Of a stretch of 43,416 nucleotides of DNA, positions 18,719-28,100 are shown piece after piece. Every line of letters starts with the position of its first letter. Positions within the stretch are counted from its first letter, which is position 1. A program made the position numbers and the translations under genes. The DNA is taken from positions 1 through 43,416 of the forward strand of contig CAJFCJ010000125.1 of assembly GCA_904063045.1 (NCBI GenBank), in the 5' to 3' direction. Below the pieces are notes generated by a model. It saw only the letters and a program-made list of their open reading frames with translations. It was not told where the DNA came from and did no database searches. The stretch comes from Dimorphilus gyrociliatus (lineage: Eukaryota; Annelida; Polychaeta; Dinophilidae).

Positions 18719-19071
18719 TTATACATTTCATCTTTTCAATCCTAAAATATTTCATCAATCAATTTTAAGCCTATAAATATATTTTAGGAAGGGCAAGATT
18801 GTTAGATTTCTCCTTTTTCTGATTTGTGACTTGACTTTGTTTATACATTGCATACAAGGGTTACTTGTAACCAAACAATTAAATTCAAATTTCCTTTGTT
18901 TTATAATTATGACTTCTCTCCTTCATAAAACATATATAGATATATATTCACTTGAAAGAAAGTGATCAAGAATTTTTCAATTTAAAAAACAAGTGTTTCA
19001 TGACAAAGATAAACAATTATCTCCTAAATGAAGATAATACAGACTTGGAATCTTGAAAACCCTTCACCAAC

Positions 19072-19098
19072 CCCAAGACTTAACCCTAACCCTAACCT
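19072..19098. repeat. Interstitial telomere-like tract
   Basis: Reads AACCCCAAGACTTAACCCTA followed by ACCCTAACC. It shares its left part with the tract at 7880. The stretch 18719-19460 otherwise holds no gene I can support. Confidence 0.7.
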
Positions 19099-19345
19099 TG
19101 ATTTTAAATTTTTCAATATAATCCAATTGAAGTGATAGGGTTGATGTTTGAAATTCAATACAAGTATCTGTATCTTTGTCACGTAGTGGAAAAAGACTTT
19201 GAAAGCATCCACTGTCTTCTATGACCTCTATCTGAGGTAAGATACATACAAGTGGACCTATAATATGTTTTGCATATTCCTTAGAAGTATCCAAATCACT
19301 ATACGACGTTTGAATTAATGGTAATCTGTCATGTAGAACAGAGAT

Positions 19346-19383
19346 TTGGACGTTTTCTCTCAGTTTGTGGATGTTTTCTGTCT
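19346..19383. repeat. Two Mutator-MITE-end-like motifs in tandem
   Basis: TTGGACGTTTTCTCTC and GTGGATGTTTTCTGTCTCC both resemble the terminal repeat TATGGACGTTTTCTGTCGAC of the MITE at 35217-35420. They lie upstream of the transposase exon. Probably transposon-end debris. Confidence 0.45.
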
Positions 19384-19466
19384 CCTAGATTAAACTATCA
19401 AAATCATTTTTTTTCAGTTTTAATTAAATGTACATATAAAAATAAATTACCTTTTATACAAATCAG

Positions 19467-19701
19467 AACCAACAATGATGTTGAAGGATGGCACAGGAGA
19501 ATAAATGAAAAGACTCCTGCAAAAGGATCATTTTGTATTCTCATCGATATTTTAAAACAGGAATCAAGTCTTATTGCAGTTGTAGAAAAACTTTTATCAG
19601 AAAAAAGGCTAAAGAAGTATCAGAAGAAAAGCGCGATTAAGATGTTTTTTCTCACCTTTGGAACGTTTTTCCCAATTCTTAGGATATTTTCTCCACTTTG
19701 A
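19467..19701 (+). pseudogene. MULE-type transposase C-terminal exon
   Basis: A splice-acceptor-like ATACAAATCAG precedes RTNNDVEGWHRRINEK, the sequence landmark found near the C-terminus of Mutator-like/FLYWCH-associated transposases ('RTnN.vEgWH.r'). The usual helix follows (FCILIDILKQESSLIAVVEK), then a Lys-rich tail. No upstream transposase exons with the catalytic DDE residues were found. It is therefore an orphan exon or truncated copy. In function such enzymes cut and join transposon ends and make 8-11 bp, often 9-bp, target duplications. Confidence 0.7.
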
Positions 19702-19735
19702 GACGTTTTTTTCCCAAGGACATTTTTTCCCACAC
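19641..19735. repeat. Five short tandem motifs, candidate subterminal repeat of the MULE
   Basis: GATGTTTTTTCTCAC, GAACGTTTTTCCCAA, GATATTTTCTCCAC, GACGTTTTTTTCCCAA and GACATTTTTTCCCAC follow at about 19-23 bp spacing. They resemble the GGACGTTTTCTGTC end of the MITEs and lie directly after the transposase exon. Confidence 0.5.
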
Positions 19736-20196
19736 TCCACAGATGATTTTGTATAGCCAAGAATAAGAGGATTAATTGTTGAATTTGACAGAAGAGATGC
19801 TGTAAGCATAGAGATAGAAAACCTATAAAATGATGATACTGCAATAATTAAAAAAAACTGGTTGTGTTGGGGAAAGACAATTGCGTGAGTTTTCATGTTT
19901 ATCAGAAAGATAGAAGAAGAATAGAATGTACTTATGGAATATCTAACATTGGTAAAAGTCAATGCAGTTAAACTAAAATTCTTTAATTTCTGAATGTAGA
20001 TAAAATTCAAGATGGCTGATTTTGTCAAAAGTTCTTTTTTTTTATGGACAAAAAAACTTGTAATTTTCTTTTTCTTTACACAATACAAAATCTGTATCAT
20101 AGGCAAAAAAATTCAGGATTATGCTCTTCAATATTTTCTCTGTATATTTAAAATTTTGAATAATTAGCCAAAGCTTCTATTGTCAGATAGAGAATC

Positions 20197-20372
20197 TTAC
20201 CAATTAAAGTTACACAATTAGTAGTTTTTGAGTCAACTAGTTCAAACTGTTGAAATATGCATTTCAGTTTGTTAATAGCATATTGTAATTTCACTCCAGA
20301 AGCTTCAACATCACCAAGTAAAATTGTCTTTAAAGGTGGATTGTATGATTTTACAGAGAAAATTCCACTAAA
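20197..20372 (-). CDS. Orphan candidate exon, unknown
   Basis: Open on the minus strand between an acceptor-like ATTTACTTTAG (about 20373) and a good donor ATTG|GTAAGA (about 20196). It reads SGIFSVKSYNPPLKTILLGD and on through GVKLQYAINKLKC. Not recognised. Base composition and codon sense look coding, but no partner exon was found. Confidence 0.3.
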
Positions 20373-20429
20373 GTAAATCTAAGTGTGGGGGGTATTGTAT
20401 AACATCATGCATTTATATTTATAATAGAT

Positions 20430-20602
20430 TGGAAAGTTCTATCTGAATGTGATAGAATGAACTGCAATGAGTCAAAAAGAATCTTATTATATTCATCAAA
20501 GGACAAAGAAATTTGCAAAGATTGGAAGATACTTTCAAAAGTTCAAAAACACCTGCATATTAAATGCAATTTTACTGAGAACAATTCTCTTCAAAGGTGT
20601 AT
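20430..20602 (+). CDS. Orphan candidate cysteine-rich exon, unknown
   Basis: After an acceptor-like TTTATAATAG the plus strand is open for about 57 codons to TAG. It contains Cys at SECDRMNCNE, EICKDWK, HIKCNF and LQRCI. An AATAAA at 20682 would serve as poly(A) signal. The spacing is loosely like a PAN or other small disulfide domain. No upstream exons found. Confidence 0.3.
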
Positions 20603-20819
20603 ATAGAAAAAAAATCCCCTAACCATGTTATAACTTGTAAACACAATAGTTTGGTCAATGAAGACAATTTGTGTGTATAACAATAAAGTATGTCAATTTT
20701 TAAAATATGTTATAAATGCATTTGACTGTTTGAAAGAATTTCTGTCTGAACCAATAAATATTCTTTGAACAAAATACTCAACTCAATATTTCGTGTACTA
20801 ATTATTTACTCATTGATAT

Positions 20820-21012
20820 ACTCGAATTTCATCAATAATTACTCTTGCAAAAAGGGGACGACTTTTCCCAGGGATGAGTTTTTCCACTCCCTGACTAGTC
20901 GCATCTTCAATTAATTTCAAACATCTGTATTTAAAATCATATAATTTTGACATTTTTTGAATGAATGGAATGATGACATTGTTTTGATTGCCAAAAAGAT
21001 AGAAATCTAATG
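20820..21012 (-). CDS. Orphan candidate last exon with a beta-sandwich-like end
   Basis: Open on the minus strand from an acceptor-like CATTAG to TGA at 20820. It reads DFYLFGNQNNVIIPF, then LFARVIIDEIRVYQ at the end. The 'IDE.RVY' ending is typical of LamG-like or galactose-binding beta-sandwich domains. Assignment is weak. No 5' exons identified. Confidence 0.35.
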
Positions 21013-21363
21013 CATAAATTCATAGGTGGAAACAATTCAAAAGTGATTATGACACCAAATCACAGACACCTAGCCAACTGGGAGAACATTTCCTGAAAAT
21101 ATATTAAAGAATTTAAATGACAGTGAAAAATGGTAAGTAAATATTAATTAATGTAAATATTGTTTTTTTTCCATTTATGCCGTGTTTTAGTAACACCCAT
21201 TTGTAAAAAAATTCTGATTTAATCACAACAAAAGAATATATGAGTTTTAATTAAATAAAATAAATAAATATATTTTTTTAAAATTATATCAAATCATAAA
21301 ACAAAAAAAAAATCTTTAGAAAACCAAATTTACAAAGGAAAATAAATATCATACACTTTCAAA

Positions 21364-23670
21364 ATGGCGACCAGAAGATATAACCTACAAACATTGGAAT
21401 GTGCAATCTGTTCAGAAGTTATTAAAGAAACTACTGGAAATTTACTTCCTTGTCAACATATATTTTGTAATAAATGTCTGCAAGAACTGCAAGTTGAAAA
21501 TGATGAATTTAATTGTTCAAAATGTCAACAAAACAATGACAAAATATCAAAACACCAAATTGAACAATTAGAAATATCTTTTACTCAGAAATCTCCAAAT
21601 GATTCAGCTAGTCCTCCCTCCAAGGAAATACTTACTCATAATCTAATGTTGAAAATTTGTGAAGGAATTAAAATGTCATCAAATAGTTTAAAGAAACTTG
21701 ATTTTCTCAATTGTAATTTAAATGAAAAACAAGGTATAGAGATTGGAAATATGTTAAAATACTGCTCACGAATACAGTCAATAAATCTATATAGAAATGA
21801 AGGGATTGGTATTGGAATATCAAATATTTGTGAAGGACTTCAAATGTCATCAAATAGTTTACAGACCTTGAAATTTAGCTTGTGTGAATTAGATGAAAAG
21901 CAAGGTAGCGATATTGGTAATTTATTGAATCATTGTTCTGGGATAGTAACAATCTACTTATCAGGGAATAGTTTGATTGGCAAAGGAATATTGAACATTT
22001 GTGAAGGACTTCAAAAATCATCAAATAATCTGAAGACTCTTCATATTAATAGTTGTAAATTAGATGAAGAACAGAGTAGAGAGATTGGAAATTTGTTAAA
22101 ACATTGCTCAATAATTGAATCAATAAATTTATCAGGGAATATTCAAATGGGTAATGGGATAATAAATATTTGTGAAGGTCTTAAAAAGTCATCAAATACT
22201 TTAAAGTGTCTTAAGTTAATTCACTGTAATTTAGATGCAAAACAAGGTGAAGAAATTGGAAATTTACTAAATCAATGCTCTTGTATACAAACTATAAATC
22301 TATCAAAAAATTTAATGTTGAATAATGGAATATTAAAAATTGCTGCGGGACTTCAAATGTCATCTCATAGTTTAACAACACTGGATTTAAGTTGGTCTGA
22401 ATTAGATAAAACTCATTGTAAAGAGATTGGAAATTTATTAAGTCAATGCCCTAGAATAGAAACTATCAATCTTTTACGAAATACGAGGATACTTGATGGA
22501 ATATCAAATATTTGTAAAGGACTTCAAGTGTCGTCAAATAATTTAAAGACACTGAAATTAGGATTGGAATATTTAAATGAAGAAAATATAAATGAGATTG
22601 GAAATTTGCTTAATCATTGCTCAAATTTAGAAACAATATGTCTATCAGGAAAAAGATCAATGGATAATGGAATGTTAAGCATCTATGAAGGACTTGAAAA
22701 GTCATCAAATACTTTAAAAATTATTGAATTAACTGCAAGTAATTTTTATGAAAATGATTGGATAGGGATTGGAAATTTGCTTAAACATTGTTCCAGACTG
22801 GAAAAAATAAGTCAATTTCCAAGTGAAGAGATAGGCAATGGAATTTTTAATTTTTGTGAAGGATTTCAAATGTCATCAAACACTTTAACAAATCTTGACC
22901 TAAATTATTGTAATTTAAATGAAGAACATAGTAGAGAAATTGGAAATGCTTTAAAGCATTGCTGCAAAATTGAGATTATAAATCTATCTATGAATGAAAA
23001 TATGGGTAATGGAATATTTAATATTTGCGAAGGACTTCAAACGTCATCAGCTAGTTTAAAATCTTTAGAATTTAGATGGTGCAATTTAGATGAAATACAG
23101 AGTAGAGAGATTGGAAATTTGTTAAAATATTGCTTTAGAATTGAATCAATAATGCTCTCTGGCAATGAGAAAATGGGTAAAGGAATATGGAATATTTGTA
23201 AAGGACTACAAGCATCATCAAATACTTTGATATATTTTGAATTTGGTTGGTGTAATTTAGATGAAACACAATGTAAATATATTGGAAATATGTTAAATTA
23301 TTGCTCAAGAATAGAAACAATAAAACTATCTATGAATGAACAAATGGGTAATGGAATATTAGATATTTTTGGGGGACTTCAAATGTCATCAAGCACTTTG
23401 AAAATTCTGGAGTTAAGTAGATGTAATATACTTGAAAAACACTGTAAAAACTTTGGTAATTTGCTGAAACATTGTTCAAGAATTAAAACTACAACTCTAT
23501 CCTGGAATGACAAGATGGGTAATGGAATATTGGATATTTGCCAAGGGCTTAAACAATCACCAAATACTTTGAAAGGTTTTTGTTTAGTATCTTGTAATTT
23601 AGGAAGAGAAATTGAGTTAAAGATTAGAAATGAACTAAAAAATTGTTCCAAATTAGAATTTATCTTGTGA
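21364..23670 (+). CDS. RING finger plus ribonuclease-inhibitor-type LRR protein (768 aa, single exon)
   Basis: ATG at 21364 in good context (AAAATGG). Residues 13-54 form a C3HC4 RING with Cys13/16, Cys30, His32, Cys35/38, Cys51/54, spaced as in TRIM-type E3 ligases. A short Ser/Pro linker follows. From residue about 108 to the end come twelve copies of a 57-residue unit, each made of two 28-29 residue LRRs of the RI/NLR type: 'LKxLxLxxCNLDExxxxEIGNLLKHCS' then 'xIExINLSxNxxMGNGIxNICEGLQxSSNT' (conserved positions only). Copies start at Cys-tipped strands such as LKKLDFLNC, LKTLHINSC and LKSLEFRWC. At DNA level this is a 171-bp coding tandem repeat. No transmembrane or signal segment, so cytoplasmic ubiquitin ligase with an LRR substrate- or ligand-binding horseshoe is inferred. 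A decayed relative lies at 39290-39700. Confidence 0.88.
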   Translation: MATRRYNLQTLECAICSEVIKETTGNLLPCQHIFCNKCLQELQVENDEFNCSKCQQNNDKISKHQIEQLEISFTQKSPNDSASPPSKEILTHNLMLKICEGIKMSSNSLKKLDFLNCNLNEKQGIEIGNMLKYCSRIQSINLYRNEGIGIGISNICEGLQMSSNSLQTLKFSLCELDEKQGSDIGNLLNHCSGIVTIYLSGNSLIGKGILNICEGLQKSSNNLKTLHINSCKLDEEQSREIGNLLKHCSIIESINLSGNIQMGNGIINICEGLKKSSNTLKCLKLIHCNLDAKQGEEIGNLLNQCSCIQTINLSKNLMLNNGILKIAAGLQMSSHSLTTLDLSWSELDKTHCKEIGNLLSQCPRIETINLLRNTRILDGISNICKGLQVSSNNLKTLKLGLEYLNEENINEIGNLLNHCSNLETICLSGKRSMDNGMLSIYEGLEKSSNTLKIIELTASNFYENDWIGIGNLLKHCSRLEKISQFPSEEIGNGIFNFCEGFQMSSNTLTNLDLNYCNLNEEHSREIGNALKHCCKIEIINLSMNENMGNGIFNICEGLQTSSASLKSLEFRWCNLDEIQSREIGNLLKYCFRIESIMLSGNEKMGKGIWNICKGLQASSNTLIYFEFGWCNLDETQCKYIGNMLNYCSRIETIKLSMNEQMGNGILDIFGGLQMSSSTLKILELSRCNILEKHCKNFGNLLKHCSRIKTTTLSWNDKMGNGILDICQGLKQSPNTLKGFCLVSCNLGREIELKIRNELKNCSKLEFIL

Positions 23671-24600
23671 ATTCGTAAATGAGTAACACATAATCTCTTT
23701 GATGTCTTCAACAATGTATTTAAAAGCTATGTATATGTCTAAAATATAATTGGTAGTAGCGCCATCTATTGTAAACCTAACCCTTTTTAAAATTCATTGA
23801 TTAAAAAGTTTGATTAATTGTCAATTGTGCAAATGTTGAATTGAATGAAATTTAAGCCAAACTGGATTAAAATTGTTGATAATTATCATTTCCGTTGAGT
23901 ATCGATTAGATATAAATTAATGATTTGTTTTAATACCAAATTTTCTTTGTTGTATATTTTCAATAGTTTTAGTGACATCAATTAGATGTTTAAATGACAA
24001 AAATTCCTAAAAAAAATTATTTGAAAATTGATTAGAAAGATGTTTTACATTTCCTTTTTGTAGAACATTTTTCATTTTCTATAGTTTCAATTCTATATTT
24101 AGAATATTTTATTGAAATAGAAATAAAAGAGAGAAAGTATTAAAAAGGTAAAAGAAAACAAAGAATTAGAAGATAAATGGTATCATTCATTAGATGACCA
24201 ATCTTTCAAAGGGAAATATATTGCCATATATCTTTATCCATATAGAAATCCAGAAATTTTACAAGGATAAACTTTGGCTGTACCTAACCCTTTTCCATTA
24301 TCCTAAATCAAAGATTGAAAAGGGTCATACACAAATATTTGAAAATTGTTCCATTTCTCCATTTCCTAGTAAGTTTATTGATTTTAGATATTTGCTATGG
24401 ACTCTTTCAATCATCAAAATATTTAAGAGATATCAATATATTTCAGACATTGTGATATTAATCGAAAAATGTGTACAAATATGTTTCAATATCATTAAAT
24501 TGCTGAAAAAATACTAAAACTTTAAATGATTGTTTAATAGTAAATTTTATAAAAGTTGATCTGATCATGTTGCCACAAATTAAAGATAATTTGCCAACAG
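23671..24600. other. AT-rich intergenic stretch
   Basis: No gene supported. At 23757 'TAGCGCCATCTATTG' resembles common transposon-end sequence. At 24180-24272 a short open piece (SFKGKYIAIYLYP) loosely resembles a thioredoxin-fold start. The phrase TTTGGCTGTACCTAACCC at about 24272 is shared with the MITE at 35217-35420. Confidence 0.3.
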
Positions 24601-24810
24601 AGGGACACAAAATGTACAGTTTTAGCCAATGATACTAGATCTGTTTTCATCTATTTAAACAATTGCTATTATTTGTATGAATTTTTCAAAAAATTGACTT
24701 TCAACGAAGCTGAAAGATTTTGTCAATTGAAAGGCAAGAAATTAGTAACGATATCTGGTGAAGACGAAGCAATGTTTGTAAAAATTGCTCTTGTATCAAC
24801 ATTCAGATAG
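24601..24810 (+). pseudogene. N-terminal half of a C-type lectin domain
   Basis: After an acceptor (GCCAACAG) the frame is open for 69 codons to TAG at 24808. It reads NNCYYLYEFFKKLTFNEAE, FCQLKGKKLVTISGEDE and MFVKIA, which matches the CTLD start: Cys-Tyr, alpha-1 with A-E-x-x-C, and 'G..L..i.s..E..fv'. The second half (WIG, WxDG and the two last Cys) is absent, and an LTR begins 177 bp downstream. Possibly truncated by retroelement insertion, or an exon whose partners are lost. C-type lectin domains bind sugars or proteins, mostly extracellularly. Confidence 0.65.
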
Positions 24811-24986
24811 TTTAATGAAGCCTTCACAATTACTCTAATGCACTTAAAACTTGATTGGTAAATTCCAACTGCTTGTAAAAACTATTTTTGACATTACAAA
24901 AATAAGAAAGTAGACTGATTTTGTTTCTATTTGCAAACTTTAGGCTTATTAAAGGATAAAGGGAAAAATCAAAATTGGACAACTAG

Positions 24987-25356
24987 TGTACTTTGTTGTA
25001 TTGTAATTGTAGAAACCTCAAGCTTGTCACAATCAAATTTGTCCTCGCCAATCATTTGCCAATGTGTCAAAGTACTCAAACAAATAAAACCTTTCAAGTT
25101 CGTCCACAAGTAGTCTCAATAAATGAAATTTCTCAAGAAATTTACCAACAAAACTCGATTATTTCATTTAAAGAATGTTTATTGAGTAAATGAGTTGCTA
25201 GTTCTAAGCAAACACCAAGTTGACTGTTAGAAAACCAAACTGAAACTGACAAACTGGGAAAATACTTCTCCTTATATACATTTGCCAAAGCTTGGGTTCA
25301 GTTGGTCAAAAGTTTACTCGGATGAAATGTAGCATTTTGATATTTCATATGTAACA
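24987..25356 (-). repeat. LTR of Ty3/Gypsy family A
   Basis: Ends TGTACTTTG...ATGTAACA as in the LTR at 14455-14805, with high similarity through most of its length (e.g. GTACTTTGTTGTATTGTAAT). It lies on the 3' side (minus sense) of the integrase/env-like block, so it is probably that element's 3' LTR. Flanking 5-mers (ACTAG, AAAAT) do not match each other. Confidence 0.8.
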
Positions 25357-25580
25357 AAAATTCTTTTGAAGATGAAAGACTATTACATAATATTATCTAA
25401 TATGCAATCAGGGTAAATGAAAGCCACATGGCCAACATGTGGTATTACATAATATTTTGTGAAATGTAACAAATCTGAACCATCAAAATCAGGTATTACA
25501 TAACATGTAGCAATTTTGACCTGCATCTTTTTTGGTTTCTTTGTTCTCTTATTGAGCCCTTTTAGAATATCAAACTCTGC

Positions 25581-25641
25581 TGCCACCTAGACCTGTCTAC
25601 AAGTTTGTAGACCTCAGACTTGTAGACAGGTCTAGGTGGCA
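25581..25641. repeat. Perfect hairpin 1 (23-bp arms, 15-nt loop)
   Basis: Arm 25581-25603 (TGCCACCTAGACCTGTCTAC plus AAG) is the exact reverse complement of 25619-25641. The loop is TTTGTAGACCTCAGA. It interrupts the retroelement coding remnant. Confidence 0.92.
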
Positions 25642-25733
25642 ACTATTTTATTAGAGGAAACCTATTTTAATCTACTATAGAGAAGATTGACTTTTAGAAA
25701 GGCTATAGGTTTCCTCTAATAAAATAGTTGCCA
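25637..25733. repeat. Perfect hairpin 2 (29-bp arms, 39-nt loop)
   Basis: Arm 25637-25665 (TGGCAACTATTTTATTAGAG onward) is the exact reverse complement of 25705-25733. The loop contains a further small AATCT/AGATT stem. Its left arm shares TGGCA with the end of hairpin 1. Confidence 0.92.
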
Positions 25734-27260
25734 GACTCTAAGATCAGCTACTGCTTGGTGCACAAATATCCCACCCTTTTAAGACCTTGCTACCATGAAA
25801 GATCTAGGAGTTGTGATTACAACTGTGTCACCTTCTCTGGATATCCTTGGATAAGTCTGTAAAGGTATAGTTTCTTGTTCAGGAGCTGATTGTTGAGGCT
25901 TCCTTTTAGGTATGTACTTTAAAAATGTTCTCATTCCAATCATTTTCCAATCTTTTTGGTATCCTTTCCAAAATAATATTCCAATTCCAATAAAATAAGT
26001 ATTGGTAGTATGGCATTGTTTTGAATGGTGTCTTCAACCATGATGAGAATAAATGTTGTTTTCTTGACAATGTAGAATCAATGCCTAAGTCATTTGCAAA
26101 ATTAATATGGTTATTATGTCTCATCAGTGTATCCTGAATATATTCTAATACATGCTGAAATTGCTGGTGTTTCTTAATTGATTGTGCTACTGCCCTCTGA
26201 AATTTGCAACCATTCTTTGTGTAATAAATGAATGTCTTTTTTCCAAGTTTTGCCATATAAGAACTGTTTTGAACATTTTCCAATTTTTGTTATGATATCT
26301 GTATCACAAACTACTTGAACTGCTTTCAGTTTTGTGCAAGAATGCAGGGTTGTTAAGTCACCAAGCAAGTACTGTGTGTCCCATGTTTTGATCCAAGTAT
26401 AGTTGGTAACTGAGGAGCTATTGGAGTTAACAATGCAACCATTTTATGACAAAGTTATGAAACTTGTTTAAAAACTGTTTGCAAGTTCTGAAAGTTCCTG
26501 TCTGATTTTCTGTTATTGGCAAAATTGGATTGTGTTAAATCTGTTCTCAGAATGAGGTACCAATACTCTTGTTCCATGACCAGCATATCCTCTTATATAT
26601 CTATCTTCATATGGAAGATCCATTATAGCAAAGTTTGGACATGAAAAATATCCTCCAAGTTTTACACATTCAATGTTAGATGCTACCAATTTCCAAGGTG
26701 AAACATGACCAAGAAAACTTTGTCTTTTTTTAGGATTGAAAATAATAATTGAATCCAAAGTTCTGCAATATTTCCTTTTGATTGAACAATCTCCTAAAAT
26801 TCAAGGTCTGTTGTTATTTCATCTTGGTTAGGTTGCCAATATGCTTTACCAATTTGAAGAATTGTTGCCTTTGGCCATCTGTAAAATCCTCCCTTGTTTT
26901 CATTGTAAACCAGTTGTTTTCCTTTTTCCAGGACTTTTTGTCCTTTGAATGCTGTCTTGTTGTCAAACATGCTTTTGCATAGTTTTTCAGGTAATGTCAT
27001 TGTCTGTTTCTTAATTCTGTGTTTCTTTGATCCAAAGAAGTAGTAGGTATAATAATTAATTCTTCCTTTAACCATAAATTTTGTTGTAGGTTCCAATCTT
27101 GGAACTTCCATTAACAAATCCAAGACATTTCTATTTTTCAATCAAAACAATATTTCATGTGGAGTTTTTCCAGTACTTCCCACTGACATTTGATTCAGGC
27201 ATGCTTGAATGTAATTCTCTTGTCCAATCTTTATTTTTTTCTTTTTTTCTTTGTTCATTC

Positions 27261-27890
27261 ATTTAAAGAATTTTCCTATTCAAATTCACAATACTATACC
27301 TTTGCAGCCATGTTGTTTTTTTTTTAATTTTTCAAATAATAGAAATTATTATTTACATTGTTATAGTTTATTTATATTTCTTTCACATTTATTTATGATT
27401 ATTGGAAATTTAAAGTAAAATTTTTTTAACATTACGCAATTAAATTTTCAATTGTTAAGAATTCCTTTGTCAAATTTTTTACAATGGATAGATTGGTGAA
27501 TATTTTCCTTATTAGGTAAGAGAGAGAGAGAGAGAGGTTAGTGTTAGGGTTAATAATTCTCTTCTCTTCTCTTTTTTTTCTACTGAAAATGCTTGGTAAT
27601 CAAGCAATGGAAAATGCTTTAGAATTGGGATATTTGTGCACTTTGGAATTATAATATAAAGACTTTAGATAGATCTTATTTTAAAGGAATTAGAATAGTG
27701 AAATATTAGAAAAAACCACTTTTTGATGGAATTAATAACCCAAACCTAAGAAAGACCTTATTTAGTAGAATTAGATGCTTTAAATTCTAGAAAGGCTTTT
27801 AGTTTGCACAAAGTATAATTCTCTGAACAAAACAGATGTTGCCATGGTGGTATAAACAATGGAACAAAGAACAGGAAAAAAAGCATGTCA
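27261..27890. other. AT-rich spacer with (AG)n and TTAGGG-like bits
   Basis: Contains (AG)8-9 at about 27519-27536, GTTAGTGTTAGGGTTA at 27538-27553 and a CTTCT-rich tract. No gene seen. It separates element B from element C. Confidence 0.5.
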
Positions 27891-27929
27891 AAATTGTTAC
27901 ATCTTATTCAATAACAGATGCTGAAAACT

Positions 27930-28090
27930 AAGGCTTGTTTTCGAAGTACCACATGTTACCTTATCACCTAACAGCTGTATTGCCTTTTCTGTAATGAAGG
28001 ACATGAGAGTACCTGAATCACACAGAGCCAAAGTTTCTCTCCCTTTTGGATTCACAAATCTAAACATGAAGTCATTTCTTCCCTTAACTC
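27930..28090 (-). pseudogene. Element C retropepsin start
   Basis: Minus-strand reading gives FVNPKGRETLALCDSGTLMS, followed by 'ITEKAIQLLGDKV'. This corresponds to the catalytic Asp-Ser-Gly region of a retropepsin, intact here in contrast to element A. The sequence decays after that. Confidence 0.6.
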
Positions 28091-28100
28091 GAGAAGTACA

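Larger units (their letters stand above)
25357..27260 (-). mobile_element. Ty3/Gypsy element B: integrase C-terminus and env-like 3' ORF region
   Basis: On the minus strand, the piece from about 27260 shows the end of the integrase core (QACLNQMSVGSTGKTPHEIL, matching 'stG.sP.ell'). A basic C-terminal stretch (27141-26794) and 26758-26513 follow. After that come broken pieces (26368-26174, 26283-25906, 25586-25383) with Cys, Trp and hydrophobic runs, in the position of an envelope-like third ORF. The env call rests on position and general character only. The protein is split by several stops and frame changes. Together with the LTR at 24987 this is the 3' part of a family A copy. Confidence 0.65.

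Noticed and set aside
19609-20106. 165-residue ORF on the minus strand
   Set aside because: Lys/Phe-rich reading of A- and T-runs and of the short tandem motifs at 19641-19735; no domain.
24194-24517. 107-residue ORF on the plus strand
   Set aside because: Composition of low-complexity AT-rich DNA. The more protein-like short frame at 24180-24272 is too short to call.
24982-25361. Solo LTR with target duplication at 24987-25356
   Set aside because: Flanking 5-mers ACTAG and AAAAT differ, and integrase/env-like sequence adjoins one side, so it was called a 3' LTR of element B instead.
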